Positions 28,435 through 38,337 of a stretch of DNA of 64,000 nucleotides are shown here, piece by piece. Each line of letters begins with the position of its first letter. Within the stretch, counting starts at the first letter, position 1. The notes beneath the pieces were generated by a model. The model saw only the letters and a list, made by a program, of their open reading frames with translations, did no database searches and was not told the origin of the DNA. This DNA is from Luteimonas suaedae. Lineage in GTDB: Bacteria; Pseudomonadota; Gammaproteobacteria; Xanthomonadales; Xanthomonadaceae. The stretch covers positions 124,001 to 188,000 of the forward strand of contig NZ_VSSP01000008.1 in NCBI RefSeq assembly GCF_008312895.1. The letters are read 5' to 3'. The position numbers and the translations under genes are program-made.

Positions 28435-30195
28435 ATGCGTACCCATTACTGCGGCCTCGTCGACGAGGCGCTGGTCGGACAGACCGTCACCTTGTGCGGC
28501 TGGGCCGACGTCGCCCGCGACCTCGGCGGCCTGTGCTTCATCGACCTGCGCGACCACGAGGGCATCGTCCAGATCGTCGCTGAACCTGAAGCAGGCACCG
28601 AAGGCAACGCCGAGGTGATCACCGCCGCGGCCGGCGTGGGCTACGAGGACTGCCTGCGCGTAACCGGCGAGGTGCGGCTGCGCGAGTCGCCCAACCCGAA
28701 GTTGCCGAACGGCCGCGTCGAGGTGGTGGCGCGTGGCATCGAGGTGCTCAACAAGGCCGAGCCGCTGCCCTTCCACGCCCACGAGAACCCGGGCGAGGAC
28801 ATCCGCCTGCAGTACCGCTACCTCGACCTGCGCACCCCGCAGATGCAGGCCAAGCTGCGCATCCGCACCCGCCTGGTGCAGGCGTTGCGGCGCTGGCTGG
28901 ATGCGCGCGGCTTCCAGGACATCGAGACGCCGATCCTGACCAAGGCCACGCCCGAGGGCGCGCGCGACTTCCTGGTGCCGGCGCGCATGCATCCGGGCGA
29001 GTTCTACGCGCTGCCGCAGTCGCCGCAGTTGTTCAAGCAGATCCTGATGATGGCCGGCTTCGACCGCTACTACCAGATCGCGCGCTGCTTCCGCGACGAG
29101 GCGCTGCGCGCCGACCGCCAGCTCGAGTTCACCCAGCTCGACATGGAGTTCGCCTGGGTGTCCGAGCATGACGTGCAGGACACGGTCGAGGCGATGCTGT
29201 GCGACGTGTTCCGCGAGGTGATGGAGGTCGAGCTCGGCGTCTTCCCGCGGATGACCTGGGCCGAGGCGATGCGCCGCTATGGTTCCGACAAGCCGGACCT
29301 GCGCATCGCGCTGGAGCTGGTCGACGTCGATCCCGAGGTGAAGGGATCGGAGTTCAAGGTCTTCACCGACTGGGCCGGTGTCGACGGCGGCCGCGTCTGC
29401 GCGCTGCGGGTGCCGGGCGGCGCGGCGCTGTCGCGCAAGCAGATCGACGAGTACGCCGCGCACGCGGCCAAGTTCGGCGCCAAGGGCCTGGCCTATGTCA
29501 AGCTGTCGGAGAGCGGCGAAGTGTCGTCGCCGATCGCCAAGTTCTTTTCCGACGAGGCGTTCGCCTCGCTGCTCGCGCGCGTCGGCGCCGGCAACGGCGA
29601 CCTCGTGTTCTTCGGTGCCGGCAGGCACGCGACCGTCAGCGACTTCATGGGCGCGGTGCGGCTCAAGGCCGGCCGTGACTTCGGCCTGGTCGAGGCCGGT
29701 TGGAGGCCGCTGTGGGTCACCGACTTCCCGATGTTCGAATGGGACGAGGAGGCGAACCGCCACGTCGCGCTGCATCACCCGTTCACCGCGCCCGCGGTCG
29801 ACGACGAGGCCGAGCTCCGCGCGAATGCGCGCACCGCGGTCTCGCGCGGCTACGACATGGTGCTCAACGGCAACGAGATCGGCGGCGGTTCGATCCGCAT
29901 CCATCGCTCGAGCATGCAGTCGGCGGTGTTCGAACTGCTCGGCATCGGCGCCGAGGAGGCGCGGGCCAAGTTCGGCTTCCTGCTCGACGCGTTGAAGTAC
30001 GGTGCGCCGCCGCACGGCGGCATCGCCTTCGGCATCGACCGCATCGCCGCGCTGATGGCCGGCACCGACTCGATCCGCGACGTCATCGCCTTTCCCAAGA
30101 CCACCGGCGGCCAGTGCCTGATGACCGGCGCGCCGTCGCCAATCCCCGAGGCGCAGCTGGCCGAAGTGCACATCGCGGTGCGGCCCAAGGGCTGA
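28435..30195 (+). CDS. aspS: Aspartyl-tRNA synthetase
   Basis: The 586-residue class IIb synthetase charges tRNA-Asp with aspartate. It has the N-terminal OB-fold ([23 protein letters not shown]), motif 2 ([24 protein letters not shown]), the bacterial GAD insert (about 290-410) and motif 3 ([15 protein letters not shown]). In the OB-fold the sequence RDLGGL has leucine where non-discriminating enzymes usually have histidine (RDHGG), so it probably charges only tRNA-Asp. Length equals the bacterial norm. A short leader with CTGGAG sits before the ATG. Confidence 0.97.
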   Translation: MRTHYCGLVDEALVGQTVTLCGWADVARDLGGLCFIDLRDHEGIVQIVAEPEAGTEGNAEVITAAAGVGYEDCLRVTGEVRLRESPNPKLPNGRVEVVARGIEVLNKAEPLPFHAHENPGEDIRLQYRYLDLRTPQMQAKLRIRTRLVQALRRWLDARGFQDIETPILTKATPEGARDFLVPARMHPGEFYALPQSPQLFKQILMMAGFDRYYQIARCFRDEALRADRQLEFTQLDMEFAWVSEHDVQDTVEAMLCDVFREVMEVELGVFPRMTWAEAMRRYGSDKPDLRIALELVDVDPEVKGSEFKVFTDWAGVDGGRVCALRVPGGAALSRKQIDEYAAHAAKFGAKGLAYVKLSESGEVSSPIAKFFSDEAFASLLARVGAGNGDLVFFGAGRHATVSDFMGAVRLKAGRDFGLVEAGWRPLWVTDFPMFEWDEEANRHVALHHPFTAPAVDDEAELRANARTAVSRGYDMVLNGNEIGGGSIRIHRSSMQSAVFELLGIGAEEARAKFGFLLDALKYGAPPHGGIAFGIDRIAALMAGTDSIRDVIAFPKTTGGQCLMTGAPSPIPEAQLAEVHIAVRPKG

Positions 30196-30221
30196 TTTCT
30201 CCCACAGTCGGCTTTGAAGCC

Positions 30222-30540
30222 CCTCTCCCGTCGGGGCGACAGCGCACGGCTTGCGCGCCACTGGCGCGCGTGCGGTGGAGCGCCCGCGCCGCTGGCGCGG
30301 GCCGGGGCGCGGAGCGGCGGTTGGGGTGAGGGTACGGAGAAGTCGCGACGGTTCAGGTCTCTACTCTTTCGCCGTACCTCATCCGGCCCCCGACTAAAGC
30401 ACTCGGGGGCAGGCTCTTCGGGCCACCTCGCTCCGCGCCCCGGCCCTTGCGCATGGCGCAAGGGCGTTCAGGCGTGCGCGAGTCGATGGCTCGCAAGCCG
30501 CACGCCTTCACCCCGGAGGGAGGAGGGAAATGCATCCGGC
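30222..30540. repeat. GC hairpin repeats between aspS and the GST gene
   Basis: The 402-base gap has no gene. It starts with CCCCTCTCCCGTCGGGG and continues with GCTTGCGCGCCACTGGC, also seen near 7645. Inverted GTGAGGGTACGG (about 30327) and CCGTACCTCAT (about 30372) surround a short loop. Further on are the palindromes CCCGACTAAAGCACTCGGGGG and CCCTTGCGCATGGCGCAAGGG and a TTCACCCCGGAGGG end. Together they resemble the other CCCTCTCCCC clusters in the window, in decayed form. Confidence 0.55.
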
Positions 30541-30597
30541 ACCTCAGGCAACGCGCACCTTGATTGGCCGCCAGCTTCCGCCGGCCGCGGAGCGATA

Positions 30598-31229
30598 TCA
30601 GGCCGACGCGGCCTGGATCTCCGCGAACGCCTGCGCGATGCGCTGCGGCGCCGTCGGGCGTGCGTACATGCGGCCCATGTAGGCGCGCAGCCGCGGGAAA
30701 TCGCCGAGCAGGTTCTCCTCGTTGGCCCAGTCCATCAGGTAGGCGGTCACGCAGTCGGCGGCGGTGACGGTGTCGCCGACGATGTAGGTGCGGCCTTCCA
30801 TGTGGCGCTCGAGGACGGCTGCCATGTCGCGGAAATCCCCGCGGGCCAGGTCGATGTCGGCGGGCAGGCGCTTGTCTTCGGGTAGAGGAACGTGTGCCGT
30901 GCCATGCGCCAGAGCGGCTGCTCCAGCTCCGTCATCGCGAACAGCGCCCAGCGATAGACCTGCGCGCGCGTCTCGAGATCGGACGGGAGCAGGCCGTGCC
31001 CGGGATACTTCTCGGCCAGATAGAAGACGATGGCGGCGGATTCGGTCAGGATCAGGTCGCCGTCGACGAGCACCGGGAGTTTTCCGGCGGGGTTGAGGCG
31101 GAGGAATTCGGGCGTCTGCCCTTCGCCCGCGGCCAGGTTGACGGGAATGAATTCGAACTCGGCGCCCAGTTCCCGAAGCGCCCATTGGGCGCGCAGTGAG
31201 CGGGTCGGGCCGAAGCCGTAGAGTTTCAT
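30598..31229 (-). pseudogene. Glutathione S-transferase family gene with a frameshift
   Basis: Two overlapping frames together make a normal GST of about 209 residues. The first starts MKLYGFGPTRSLRAQWALRE at 31229 and carries the thioredoxin-like domain with LPVLVDGDLILTESAAI (the glutathione-binding ESAAI turn), up to RMARHTFLYP. The second continues EDKRLPADIDLARGDFRDM ... EGRTYIVGDTVTAADC (the N-capping GDxxTxAD motif) to the TGA at 30598. The join at about 30880-30884 lacks one base (TACCCGAAGAC where TACCC[C/G]GAAGAC is expected). Either the gene is recently inactivated or the sequence has an error there. The substrate is unknown. Confidence 0.85.
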
Positions 31230-31405
31230 GCGGTTGTCCTGTCTGTGGAGGTCACCCTCATCGACGAATGGGCGGGGCGGGAATCGACACGTCAGGGGGC
31301 GGACCATGCACGCGCCAAACCTTGACCCGATTCGACGTTTACGGCGCCAACGCCGGCGTAGCCTGGCCGCGGGGGGATCGCCCGCAGTCCAAGGAGGAGC
31401 ACTTC

Positions 31406-31642
31406 ATGAAGATCCGTTTCCGCAGGACCTTGCTCGCGTTCGCCGCCGCCGCCGCCGTGTTGTTCGTGGTCGGGACCGCGTTTGCGCGATTCCCGATCCA
31501 GGGCAAGGAGTGGGGCGAATGGACCCGCTACGACAGCAGCGGCAATGCCGTCGGCGGCGGCCGCATCGAGTGCGACGGCAGCATCTACACCTGGGGCGAC
31601 GCCGGCGCCCCCCATGGCATCGTCATCTATCCTTGCCGTTGA
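31406..31642 (+). CDS. Small secreted protein (DUF6289-like)
   Basis: The 78-residue precursor is preceded by AAGGAGGAGC, one of the strongest ribosome sites in the window. It has a signal peptide (LLAFAAAAAVLFVVGTAFA) and a mature part of about 50 residues with two cysteines (IECDGSI and the C-terminal YPCR) that may form a disulphide, and a glycine-rich SSGNAVGGGRI turn. The pattern recalls small exported DUF6289 proteins, but this is from memory of the family only. The function is unknown. It diverges from the frameshifted GST gene. Confidence 0.75.
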   Translation: MKIRFRRTLLAFAAAAAVLFVVGTAFARFPIQGKEWGEWTRYDSSGNAVGGGRIECDGSIYTWGDAGAPHGIVIYPCR

Positions 31643-31760
31643 GGCAGGCGCACGAGGGCGGCTCCGGCCGCCCTTTTCTTTGCACGTGCCTGCAGTGGCC
31701 GGGAGCCCTGGATTGCCGAACGACGATGCGAAGCGAATTGCTGGGACGGAGATCACCCGT

Positions 31761-32363
31761 GTGATCCTGCTGCACGGCCTGTGGATGCCGGGTCTGGCCA
31801 TGCGCTGGTTCGCCGCGCGCCTGCGCGGCGCCGGCTTCGCGCCGGAGGTGTTCGGCTACCACAGCATCGTCGGCGATCCCGGCGCCTCGGTCCGGCGCCT
31901 GGCCGCCCGCCTGGACGACGGCGGGCCGGCGCACCTGGTCGGCCATAGCCTGGGTGGGCTACTGGCGCTGCAAGCCCTGACCGAGGCGCCGCAGCCGGTG
32001 TCCGGCCGTATCGTCTGCCTGGGCACGCCACTGTGCGGCAGCGGCGCGGCGACGGCGCTGTCGCGGCAGACGCTGACGGCGCTGTACATGGGGCGCAGCG
32101 GCGCGATCCTGCGACGCGGCTGCGTGGCCTGGCCGCCCGGCACCGAGGTCGGCATGATCGCCGGGCGGATCCCGCGCGGGCTCGGCGCGCTGTTCGCCGG
32201 CTTCGACGGACCGCACGACGGCACCGTATCGGTCGCCGAGACCCGCGCCCCCCGGCTGACCGACCACGTGGTGGTGGATGCCAGCCACAGCGGCTTGCTG
32301 TTTTCGTGCCAGGCGGCCACGCACACCGCAAGCTTCCTGCGTGAGGGGCGGTTCCGGGCATAG
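31761..32363 (+). CDS. Small alpha/beta hydrolase (lipase-like)
   Basis: The 200-residue protein starts at GTG (31761), which reads straight into the first strand VILLHGLWMPGLAM with its oxyanion HG. The nucleophile elbow is LVGHSLGGLLAL (GHSLGG), the acid is likely in GFDGPHDGTVS, and the histidine lies in VVDASHSGLLFS. It is a minimal hydrolase without a cap, like bacterial lipase/PGAP1-type esterases. GGACGGAGA serves as ribosome site. The longer upstream open frame overlaps the small secreted protein gene and is not part of it. The substrate is unknown. Confidence 0.82.
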   Translation: MILLHGLWMPGLAMRWFAARLRGAGFAPEVFGYHSIVGDPGASVRRLAARLDDGGPAHLVGHSLGGLLALQALTEAPQPVSGRIVCLGTPLCGSGAATALSRQTLTALYMGRSGAILRRGCVAWPPGTEVGMIAGRIPRGLGALFAGFDGPHDGTVSVAETRAPRLTDHVVVDASHSGLLFSCQAATHTASFLREGRFRA

Positions 32364-32388
32364 GTGGCCCGACACCAGGTTCCCGCAC

Positions 32389-33390
32389 TCAGTCGTGGAT
32401 GCCATGCCCGTGCAGCAGGTCGGAAATATCGAAACGCCAGAGATTGCGTGAACCGTTGAGAGGATCTTCGAGGCTGTGTTGCAGTCCCGCCAGATCGCGC
32501 CGGGGCATGGGATATGTCGTCGGTGCGGGCCGCATGCTGGTGACGAAGATCTCGCCGAAGTCGCGCCCGAGGGTCGGCGCATTCTCGAGGTAGCGGCTGT
32601 TGATTTCGGCGCCGAGATGGATCGGCGTTCCCCAGCTGGCATCGTCGTTGCGAAAGACGATGTAGATGTCCGCCGCGCCGAGCGAATCGCCTTCGTTGCC
32701 GGCGAACAGAAGAAAGCGTTCGCGCGGGTCGATCGCCGGATCCATGTGGTTGCCGTCGAGGCCGATGCCGATATCGAGCCGTTGCGGCGCGCCATATCCG
32801 TCACCGGTCCACGGCGCCATGTAGATCTGGTAGCCGCGGTCGGTGTCTTCGCGGTGCGCGGAGAAGTACAGATTGCCGTTGGCGGCGACCGCGGGATTGA
32901 ACACCATCGGCACTCGGTTGACTTCCCCGTCGATGCGCACCGGTTCCCCCCATCCGGCGTCGCTCCTGTCCACGTACCAGATGTTGGCGCCGGGAAACGT
33001 CTGCCCGTTCATCGTTCCGATCGGGCTGTCGCCGCCGGGAGTCGCCGGGCGGTTGGAGACGAAGAACAGGCGTTTCCCGTCGGGGGACACGTGCGGCTCG
33101 GAATCCTTCCAGATACCGGAGAAAGGGGCCACGCGGACATCGCCGTAGCCGTCCTGCACCCGTCTGGCGGAAAGGATGGTGGTCTGGCTGGAGACAAAGT
33201 TCCCGCGCGTGAAGTAGACCGTATCGCCATCGGGCGTGAACGTGGCCGATGTTTCGTTGAACGGGCCGGACACGACGCCCGGTGCGAACAGCTCGCCAGC
33301 GGTGCCTGCGCCGGCGGCCAGAAGGAAGCAGGCGGCGAGAATGGCGCGCGGCGCGCGCGGCGATGGTGGGCGGCTCGGAAAAGCGTTCAT
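32389..33390 (-). CDS. Exported PD40/TolB-like beta-propeller protein
   Basis: The 333-residue precursor begins MNAFPSR with a signal-like stretch (AILAACFLLAAGAGTAG). It carries propeller blades with the PD40 signature: ATFTPDGDTVYFTR, EPHVSPDGKRLFFVSNR, AVAANGNLYFSAHRE, AIDPRERFLLFAGNE, RDFGEIFVTSMRP. I chose 33390 because GGAG lies 8 bases upstream; earlier ATGs add no signal features. Proteins of this kind are binding scaffolds or domain parts of peptidases, but no hydrolase domain is attached here. It converges with the hydrolase gene, leaving a 25-base gap. Confidence 0.85.
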   Translation of the reverse strand: MNAFPSRPPSPRAPRAILAACFLLAAGAGTAGELFAPGVVSGPFNETSATFTPDGDTVYFTRGNFVSSQTTILSARRVQDGYGDVRVAPFSGIWKDSEPHVSPDGKRLFFVSNRPATPGGDSPIGTMNGQTFPGANIWYVDRSDAGWGEPVRIDGEVNRVPMVFNPAVAANGNLYFSAHREDTDRGYQIYMAPWTGDGYGAPQRLDIGIGLDGNHMDPAIDPRERFLLFAGNEGDSLGAADIYIVFRNDDASWGTPIHLGAEINSRYLENAPTLGRDFGEIFVTSMRPAPTTYPMPRRDLAGLQHSLEDPLNGSRNLWRFDISDLLHGHGIHD

Positions 33391-33525
33391 CGGCATCACT
33401 CCAGAAGAGGATCGCCCTCGCAAGGGCAGCAGGCACGGGCAAGGGTGGCCAGTGACAGGCATGGCAGCCAGTGTCGAAAGTAGCAGCGCCGCCGCGACAC
33501 CGCCCGGGTGCGGGACAGGAGCGCC

Positions 33526-33531
33526 TATAAT
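33526..33531 (+). promoter_or_regulatory. Consensus -10 box of yebC
   Basis: TATAAT, a perfect -10 hexamer, lies 32 bases before the yebC ATG. An evident -35 is missing at the usual distance. Confidence 0.6.
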
Positions 33532-33563
33532 CCGTAGCAGTTTTCCATCAAGACGATCCGTGC

Positions 33564-34304
33564 ATGGCAGGTCATTCCAAATGGGCCAACATCCAGCACC
33601 GCAAGAACGCGCAGGACGCGAAGCGGGGCAAGGTGTTCACCAAGCTGATCCGCGAGATCTCGGTGGCCGCGCGCGGCGGCGGCGGCGATCCCGGCGCCAA
33701 TCCGCGCTTGCGCACGGCGATCGACAAGGCGCTGGGCGCCAACATGACCAAGGACGTCGTCGAGCGCGCGATCAAGAAGGCGACCGGCGAGCTGGAGGGC
33801 GTGAGCTACGAGGAGATCCGCTACGAAGGTTATGCGCCGGGCGGGGTGGCGGTACTCGTCGACTGCCTGACCGACAACAAGGTCCGCACCGTGGCCGACG
33901 TGCGTCATGCCTTCAGCAAGTTCGGCGGCAACCTCGGCACCGACGGCTCGGTGGCGTTCCTGTTCCGCAAGCTCGGCGTGCTCAGCTTTCCGCCGGGTGC
34001 CGACGAGGAGCGCATCACCGAGGCGGCGATCGAGGCCGGCGCCGACGACGTGGTGGTGTATCCGGAGGACGGTTCGATCGACGTGCTGGCCGCGCCCGAG
34101 GCCTTCGAGGCGGTGCGCGACGCGATGGCCGCCGCCGGCGTGGCCGCGGACCAGGCCGAGGTGACTTGGCGCGCCGACAACGACGTGGCGGTGGAGGGCG
34201 AGACCGCGCAACAGGTGGCCAAGCTGCTCGACTGGCTGGAGGACCTGGACGACGTGCAGGACGTGTATTCGAACGCGGAGCTGGGCGTGGATGCGTATGT
34301 TTAG
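33564..34304 (+). CDS. yebC: YebC/PmpR family protein (translation/transcription factor)
   Basis: The 246-residue protein starts with the invariant [14 protein letters not shown] and contains [14 protein letters not shown] and [19 protein letters not shown], the YebC signature. The family was first described as DNA-binding regulators; recent work points to relief of ribosome stalling. Length matches. It is located next to the ruv genes as in most proteobacteria. The spacer to ruvC (97 bases) is filled by a heptamer-repeat inverted pair. Confidence 0.96.
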   Translation: MAGHSKWANIQHRKNAQDAKRGKVFTKLIREISVAARGGGGDPGANPRLRTAIDKALGANMTKDVVERAIKKATGELEGVSYEEIRYEGYAPGGVAVLVDCLTDNKVRTVADVRHAFSKFGGNLGTDGSVAFLFRKLGVLSFPPGADEERITEAAIEAGADDVVVYPEDGSIDVLAAPEAFEAVRDAMAAAGVAADQAEVTWRADNDVAVEGETAQQVAKLLDWLEDLDDVQDVYSNAELGVDAYV

Positions 34305-34308
34305 GAGC

Positions 34309-34397
34309 CGTGATTCGGGATTCGTGATTGGTGATTCGCAAGAGCGGGGCCGGTTTTGCGCTTTTGCGAATCACCAATCACCAATCACCAATCACCT
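34309..34397. repeat. Heptamer-repeat inverted pair between yebC and ruvC
   Basis: GTGATT...GTGATTGGTGATTCGCAA on the left arm and TTGCGAATCACCAATCACC on the right enclose a 25-base loop. The right arm runs to within a few bases of the ruvC ATG and is open in the ruvC frame, back to a TTG at 34356 (S-P-I-T-N-H-Q-S-P upstream of the native Met). Confidence 0.85.
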
Positions 34398-34400
34398 GCA

Positions 34401-34922
34401 ATGACCCGCATCCTCGGCATCGATCCGGGTTCGCAGCGCACCGGTGTCGGCATCATCGACGTTGATGCGGGCGGGAAGATGACGCATGTCTTCCATGCTC
34501 CGGTGCAGTTGCTGTCGGCGGCGGATTTTCCCGGGCGGCTGAAACTGCTGTTCGAAGGCCTGGGCGAGCTGATCGAACGCTACCGTCCGGACGAGGTCGC
34601 CGTCGAACAGGTGTTCATGGCGAAGAATCCCGATGCGGCGCTCAAGCTGGGCCATGCCCGCGGCGCGGCGATCTGCGCGGCGGTGATGCGCGACCTGCCG
34701 GTGCACGAGTACGCCGCCAAGGAAATCAAGCTGGCGGTGGTCGGCCGCGGCGGCGCCGACAAGGGGCAGATCCAGCACATGGTCGGCATCCTGCTGTGCC
34801 TGCAGGGCAAGCTGCAGGCCGATGCCGCCGACGCACTGGCCACCGCGATCACCCACGCGCACGTGAGCGCCAGCGCCCGGCGCCTGGGCGTAGGCGCACG
34901 CGAAGCCTGGAGCCGCAAGTGA
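34401..34922 (+). CDS. ruvC: Crossover junction endodeoxyribonuclease RuvC
   Basis: The 173-residue Holliday-junction resolvase begins [18 protein letters not shown], with the first catalytic aspartate in GIDPGS. Further acidic residues are in [19 protein letters not shown] and the C-terminal [14 protein letters not shown]. The ATG at 34401 fits other RuvC proteins. An upstream in-frame TTG would add 15 residues encoded by the heptamer repeat, which I consider unlikely but cannot exclude. It cleaves four-way junctions after RuvAB branch migration. Confidence 0.97.
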   Translation: MTRILGIDPGSQRTGVGIIDVDAGGKMTHVFHAPVQLLSAADFPGRLKLLFEGLGELIERYRPDEVAVEQVFMAKNPDAALKLGHARGAAICAAVMRDLPVHEYAAKEIKLAVVGRGGADKGQIQHMVGILLCLQGKLQADAADALATAITHAHVSASARRLGVGAREAWSRK

Positions 34923-34930
34923 TGGACGCC

Positions 34931-35040
34931 GTGATTGGTGATTGGTCATTCGTGATTCGAAAGTGCGGTATCCGGAAGAGCGGTATCCTCCGGCGCCTGG
35001 TGGGGCTTTCACGAATCACCAATCACCAATCACCAATCAC
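34931..35040. repeat. Heptamer-repeat inverted pair between ruvC and ruvA
   Basis: GTGATTGGTGATTGG and ATTCGTGATTCGAAAG face CTTTCACGAATCACCAATCA and further AATCACC units across a loop with GGTATCC/GGTATCC repeats. The right arm is open in the ruvA frame, but the native ruvA ATG is 18 bases past the repeat. Confidence 0.85.
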
Positions 35041-35058
35041 GTGCCCGGAGCGCACCCC

Positions 35059-35649
35059 ATGATCGGACGATTGAGGGGCACCCTGATCCACAAACAGCCA
35101 CCCTGGCTGGTGGTCGACGTCAACGGCGTCGGCTACGAGCTGGAGGCGCCGATGAGCACCTTCTACGATCTTCCGCCGGTCGGGCGCGAAGTGTCGCTGT
35201 TCACCCACTACGCGCAGAAGGAGGACAGCGTGTCGCTGTACGGCTTCCTGCACGAGGCCGAGCGGCGGCTGTTCCGCGACGTGCAGCGGGTCAGCGGCAT
35301 CGGCGCGAAGATCGCGCTGGCGGTGTTGTCGGGGGTGTCGGTCGACGAGTTCGCGCGGCTGGTGCAGGCCGGCGACGTGACCGCGCTGACGCGGGTGCCC
35401 GGGATCGGCAAGAAGACCGCCGAGCGCATGGTGGTGGAACTGCGCGACCGCGCCGCCGACCTGGCCGGCATCGGTGGCGCGATGTCCACCGGGACATCGC
35501 CGGCCGATCCGCTGTCGGAGGCGACCATCGCGTTGCAGCAGCTCGGTTACAAGCCGGCCGAGGCGCAGAAAATGGCCAAATCCGCCGCAGCCGAAGGCGA
35601 TTCAGCTGAAATCATCATCCGAAAAGCGTTAAAGTCCGCGCTTCGCTGA
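35059..35649 (+). CDS. ruvA: Holliday junction branch migration protein RuvA
   Basis: The 196-residue protein starts [20 protein letters not shown], the OB-fold domain I. Two helix-hairpin-helix motifs follow ([15 protein letters not shown] and [16 protein letters not shown]), and the C-terminal domain III ([19 protein letters not shown]) binds RuvB. RuvA tetramers grip the four-way junction and load the RuvB motors. ruvB is not adjacent as in Escherichia coli but 5.4 kb downstream. Confidence 0.97.
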   Translation: MIGRLRGTLIHKQPPWLVVDVNGVGYELEAPMSTFYDLPPVGREVSLFTHYAQKEDSVSLYGFLHEAERRLFRDVQRVSGIGAKIALAVLSGVSVDEFARLVQAGDVTALTRVPGIGKKTAERMVVELRDRAADLAGIGGAMSTGTSPADPLSEATIALQQLGYKPAEAQKMAKSAAAEGDSAEIIIRKALKSALR

Positions 35650-35676
35650 CAGCCCCCACCTGTCGCAACGACCGCA

Positions 35677-37590
35677 ATGTCCTCCAGTTCGAGCAAAAGT
35701 TCCGTGCGCCGAGACTCGCATGGCCACGGCGGCATCGGGCTGTTCGGCCTGACGGTGGGCGCCGTCGGCGTCGTCTTCGGCGACATCGGCACCAGTCCGC
35801 TGTACACCATCCGCGAGGCATTCTCGCCGCACTACGGGCTGGTCGCCGACCACGACACCGTGCTCGGCGTGCTGTCGATGATCTTCTGGTCGCTGATGCT
35901 GGTGGTGACCACCAAGTACGTCACCATCATCCTGCGCGCCGACAACGACGGCGAGGGCGGCATCATGGCGTTGATGGCGCTGGCGCAGCGTTCGCTGGCC
36001 AAGGGCTCCAGATCGGCGTACCTGGTGGGCATCTTCGGCATCTTCGGCGCGTCGCTGTTCTTCGGCGACGGCGTGATCACCCCGGCGATCTCGGTGCTCT
36101 CGGCGATCGAGGGCCTGGAGGTGATCGCGCCGCAGCTGCACGACTGGATCGTGCCGGCCTCGCTGCTGGTGCTGGTCACCCTGTTCGCCACCCAGCGCTA
36201 CGGCACCGCCAAGGTCGGGCGCGTGTTCGGGCCGGTCACCTCGGTCTGGTTCCTGACCCTGGCCGCGCTCGGCGTGTTCAACATCCTGCACGAGCCGGAG
36301 GTGCTGAACGCGATCAATCCGATCTGGGCGATGCGCTTCTTCGTCGATCACGCCTGGGGCGGCGTCTTCATCCTCGGCGCGGTGATCCTGGCGGTGACCG
36401 GCGGCGAGGCGATCTATACCGACATGGGGCACTTCGGCGCCAAGCCGATCCGCTACGCGTGGTACTTCTTCGTGCTGCCGTCGCTGATGCTGAGTTATCT
36501 CGGACAGGGCGCGCTGGTGCTCGAGGACCCGAGCGCGATCCGCAACCCGTTCTACATCGGCGTGCCGGAATGGGGGCGCATCCCGATGCTGTTCCTGGCC
36601 ACCGCGGCGACGGTGATCGCCTCGCAGGCGGTGATCACCGGCGGCTTCTCGGTGGCGCGGCAGGCGATGCAGCTGGGCTACATCCCGCGCATGAAGATCC
36701 TCCACACGTCGCGCGAGACCATCGGCCAGATCTACATCCCGGCGATCAACTGGTCGATGATGGTGATCGTGGTGGCGCTGGTGCTGGGTTTCCGCAGCTC
36801 CTCGGCGCTGGCCACCGCCTATGGCGTCTCGGTGTCGATGACGATGCTGATCGACACCGTGCTGCTGGCGATCGTCGCGCGCGCGCTGTGGCCGCGGCTG
36901 CGGCGCTGGGTGTTGCCGCTGTGCGTGCTGTTCCTGGTGATCGATGCCGCCTTCGTGACCGCCAACGTCGCCAAGGTATTGCAGGGGGGCTGGTTCCCGG
37001 TGGTGCTTGGCATCGTCCTGTTCACGCTGCTGCGCACCTGGCGCCGCGGTCGCACGGTGTTGCACGAGGAAATCCAGAAGGAGGGCATCCGCCTGGACAC
37101 CTTCCTGCCCGGCCTGATGCTGGCGCCGCCGGTACGGGTGCCCGGCACCGCCGTGTTCCTGACCAGCGACAAGCACGTGGTGCCGCATGCGCTGATGCAC
37201 AACCTCAAGCACAACAAGGTGCTGCACGAGCGCAACGTGTTCCTGACGGTGGAGACGCTGAGCGTGCCGTACTCGCATAGGCGGCTGAAGATCGAGGGAA
37301 TCGGCGAAGGCTTCTACCGGGTGCTGATCCGCTTCGGCTTCATGGAGACCCCGGACGTGCCGCTGGCGCTGATGCAGGCCGGCGACATCGAGGGCGGCAT
37401 CTGCGTCGACCCGATGGATACGACCTATTTCACCAGCCGCGAAACCGTAGTGGCCACCGCGCGCCGCGGCATGTCGCTCTGGCGCGAGAAGCTATTCGGG
37501 CTGATGCACCGCAACGCCGCGCCCGCGTCGGGCTTCTTCCGCATCCCCGGCAACCGGCTGGTGGAGCTGGGGACGCAAGTCGAAATCTAG
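35677..37590 (+). CDS. kup: Kup/HAK family potassium uptake protein
   Basis: The 637-residue inner-membrane transporter begins after a serine-rich leader with [20 protein letters not shown], followed by [15 protein letters not shown] and DGEGGIMAL, the Kup signature (GDIGTSPLY). About 12 helices occupy residues 20-450, and the remainder is a cytoplasmic domain ([20 protein letters not shown]). Kup imports potassium with protons, mainly at low pH. It starts 27 bases after ruvA; a TTAAAGT box within the ruvA end could be a promoter. It converges on ktrA. Confidence 0.95.
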   Translation: MSSSSSKSSVRRDSHGHGGIGLFGLTVGAVGVVFGDIGTSPLYTIREAFSPHYGLVADHDTVLGVLSMIFWSLMLVVTTKYVTIILRADNDGEGGIMALMALAQRSLAKGSRSAYLVGIFGIFGASLFFGDGVITPAISVLSAIEGLEVIAPQLHDWIVPASLLVLVTLFATQRYGTAKVGRVFGPVTSVWFLTLAALGVFNILHEPEVLNAINPIWAMRFFVDHAWGGVFILGAVILAVTGGEAIYTDMGHFGAKPIRYAWYFFVLPSLMLSYLGQGALVLEDPSAIRNPFYIGVPEWGRIPMLFLATAATVIASQAVITGGFSVARQAMQLGYIPRMKILHTSRETIGQIYIPAINWSMMVIVVALVLGFRSSSALATAYGVSVSMTMLIDTVLLAIVARALWPRLRRWVLPLCVLFLVIDAAFVTANVAKVLQGGWFPVVLGIVLFTLLRTWRRGRTVLHEEIQKEGIRLDTFLPGLMLAPPVRVPGTAVFLTSDKHVVPHALMHNLKHNKVLHERNVFLTVETLSVPYSHRRLKIEGIGEGFYRVLIRFGFMETPDVPLALMQAGDIEGGICVDPMDTTYFTSRETVVATARRGMSLWREKLFGLMHRNAAPASGFFRIPGNRLVELGTQVEI

Positions 37591-37671
37591 GAGTGAGAAA
37601 CGAGGAGTGAGAAGTGAGTGGGAGCGATCGCTCTTCTCTCATTTCTCACTCCTCTTCACTCACTCCTCGCC
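37591..37671. terminator. Inverted repeat between kup and ktrA, possible two-way terminator
   Basis: The 81-base gap between convergent genes is almost entirely an imperfect palindrome: GAGTGAGAA...GAGGAGTGAGAAGTGAGTGGG against its inverse CTCATTTCTCACTCCTCTTCACTCACTCCTC. It is composed of direct GAGTGAGAA units, so it is also a simple repeat. RNA from either gene would form a long stem. There is no clear U-tract. Confidence 0.5.
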
Positions 37672-38337
37672 TCAAGGCAATGCCGCGAACTTCTCCACCC
37701 GCTCCGTGGTGCCGGAGACGATCAGAATGTCGCCGTCCTCGACGATGGTCTCGGCCTTGGCGTAGGTGAAGTCGTTGCGGGTCCGCTTCAAGCCGACGAC
37801 GGTGACGCCGTACTTGGTGCGCAGTTCCGATTCGCTCAGGGTCTTGCCGATCGCCTCGCGCGGCGCGCCGGTCTTGGCGATGGCGAAGCCGTCGTCGAAT
37901 TCGAGGAAATCCATCATCTTGCCGGTGACCAGGTGCGCCACGCGTTCACCCATCGCCGCTTCCGGATAGACCACGTGGTGCGCGCCGGTGCGCTCCAGGA
38001 TGCTGCCGTGCTTGGCGCTGGTCGCCTTGGCCCAGATGTCGGTGACGCCCACCTCCTCCAGGGCCAGCACCGTCAGCACGCTGGCCTCGATGTCGGTGCC
38101 GATGCCGACCACCGCGCGCTTGAAGTCCTTCACGCCGAGCTGGCGCAAGGCCTCGCTGCTGGTGGTATCGGCCTGGACCACGTGGGTCAGGCGTTCGGAC
38201 CACTTCTGCACGATCTCGGCGTTCTCGTCGATGCCGAGCACCTCGTGGCCGAGACGGATCAGGGATTCGGCGACCGCGCTGCCGAAGCGGCCCAGGCCGA
38301 TGACGACCACGCTGTCGCCGGGAACATGTCTAGCCAA
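37672..38337 (-). CDS. ktrA: KtrA-type RCK regulatory subunit of potassium uptake
   Basis: The 221-residue cytosolic protein has an RCK_N Rossmann domain ([18 protein letters not shown], with the acidic end of strand 2 in [10 protein letters not shown]) and an RCK_C domain ([21 protein letters not shown]). It binds ATP/ADP and gates KtrB. The frame opens with TTG at 38337, overlapping the last codons of ktrB by eight bases, with GAGGAG upstream; no ATG is available before the first conserved strand. Confidence 0.92.
   Translation of the reverse strand: MARHVPGDSVVVIGLGRFGSAVAESLIRLGHEVLGIDENAEIVQKWSERLTHVVQADTTSSEALRQLGVKDFKRAVVGIGTDIEASVLTVLALEEVGVTDIWAKATSAKHGSILERTGAHHVVYPEAAMGERVAHLVTGKMMDFLEFDDGFAIAKTGAPREAIGKTLSESELRTKYGVTVVGLKRTRNDFTYAKAETIVEDGDILIVSGTTERVEKFAALP

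Noticed and set aside
28315..30261. Long minus-strand frame continuing from the DUF3011 gene across aspS
   Set aside because: The DUF3011 signal peptide starts at 28314; the rest is antisense to aspS.
34356..34400. TTG-initiated N-terminal extension of RuvC
   Set aside because: The ATG at 34401 gives the canonical RuvC start; the upstream codons come from the repeat. Unlike ybgC and queC, a native ATG exists.
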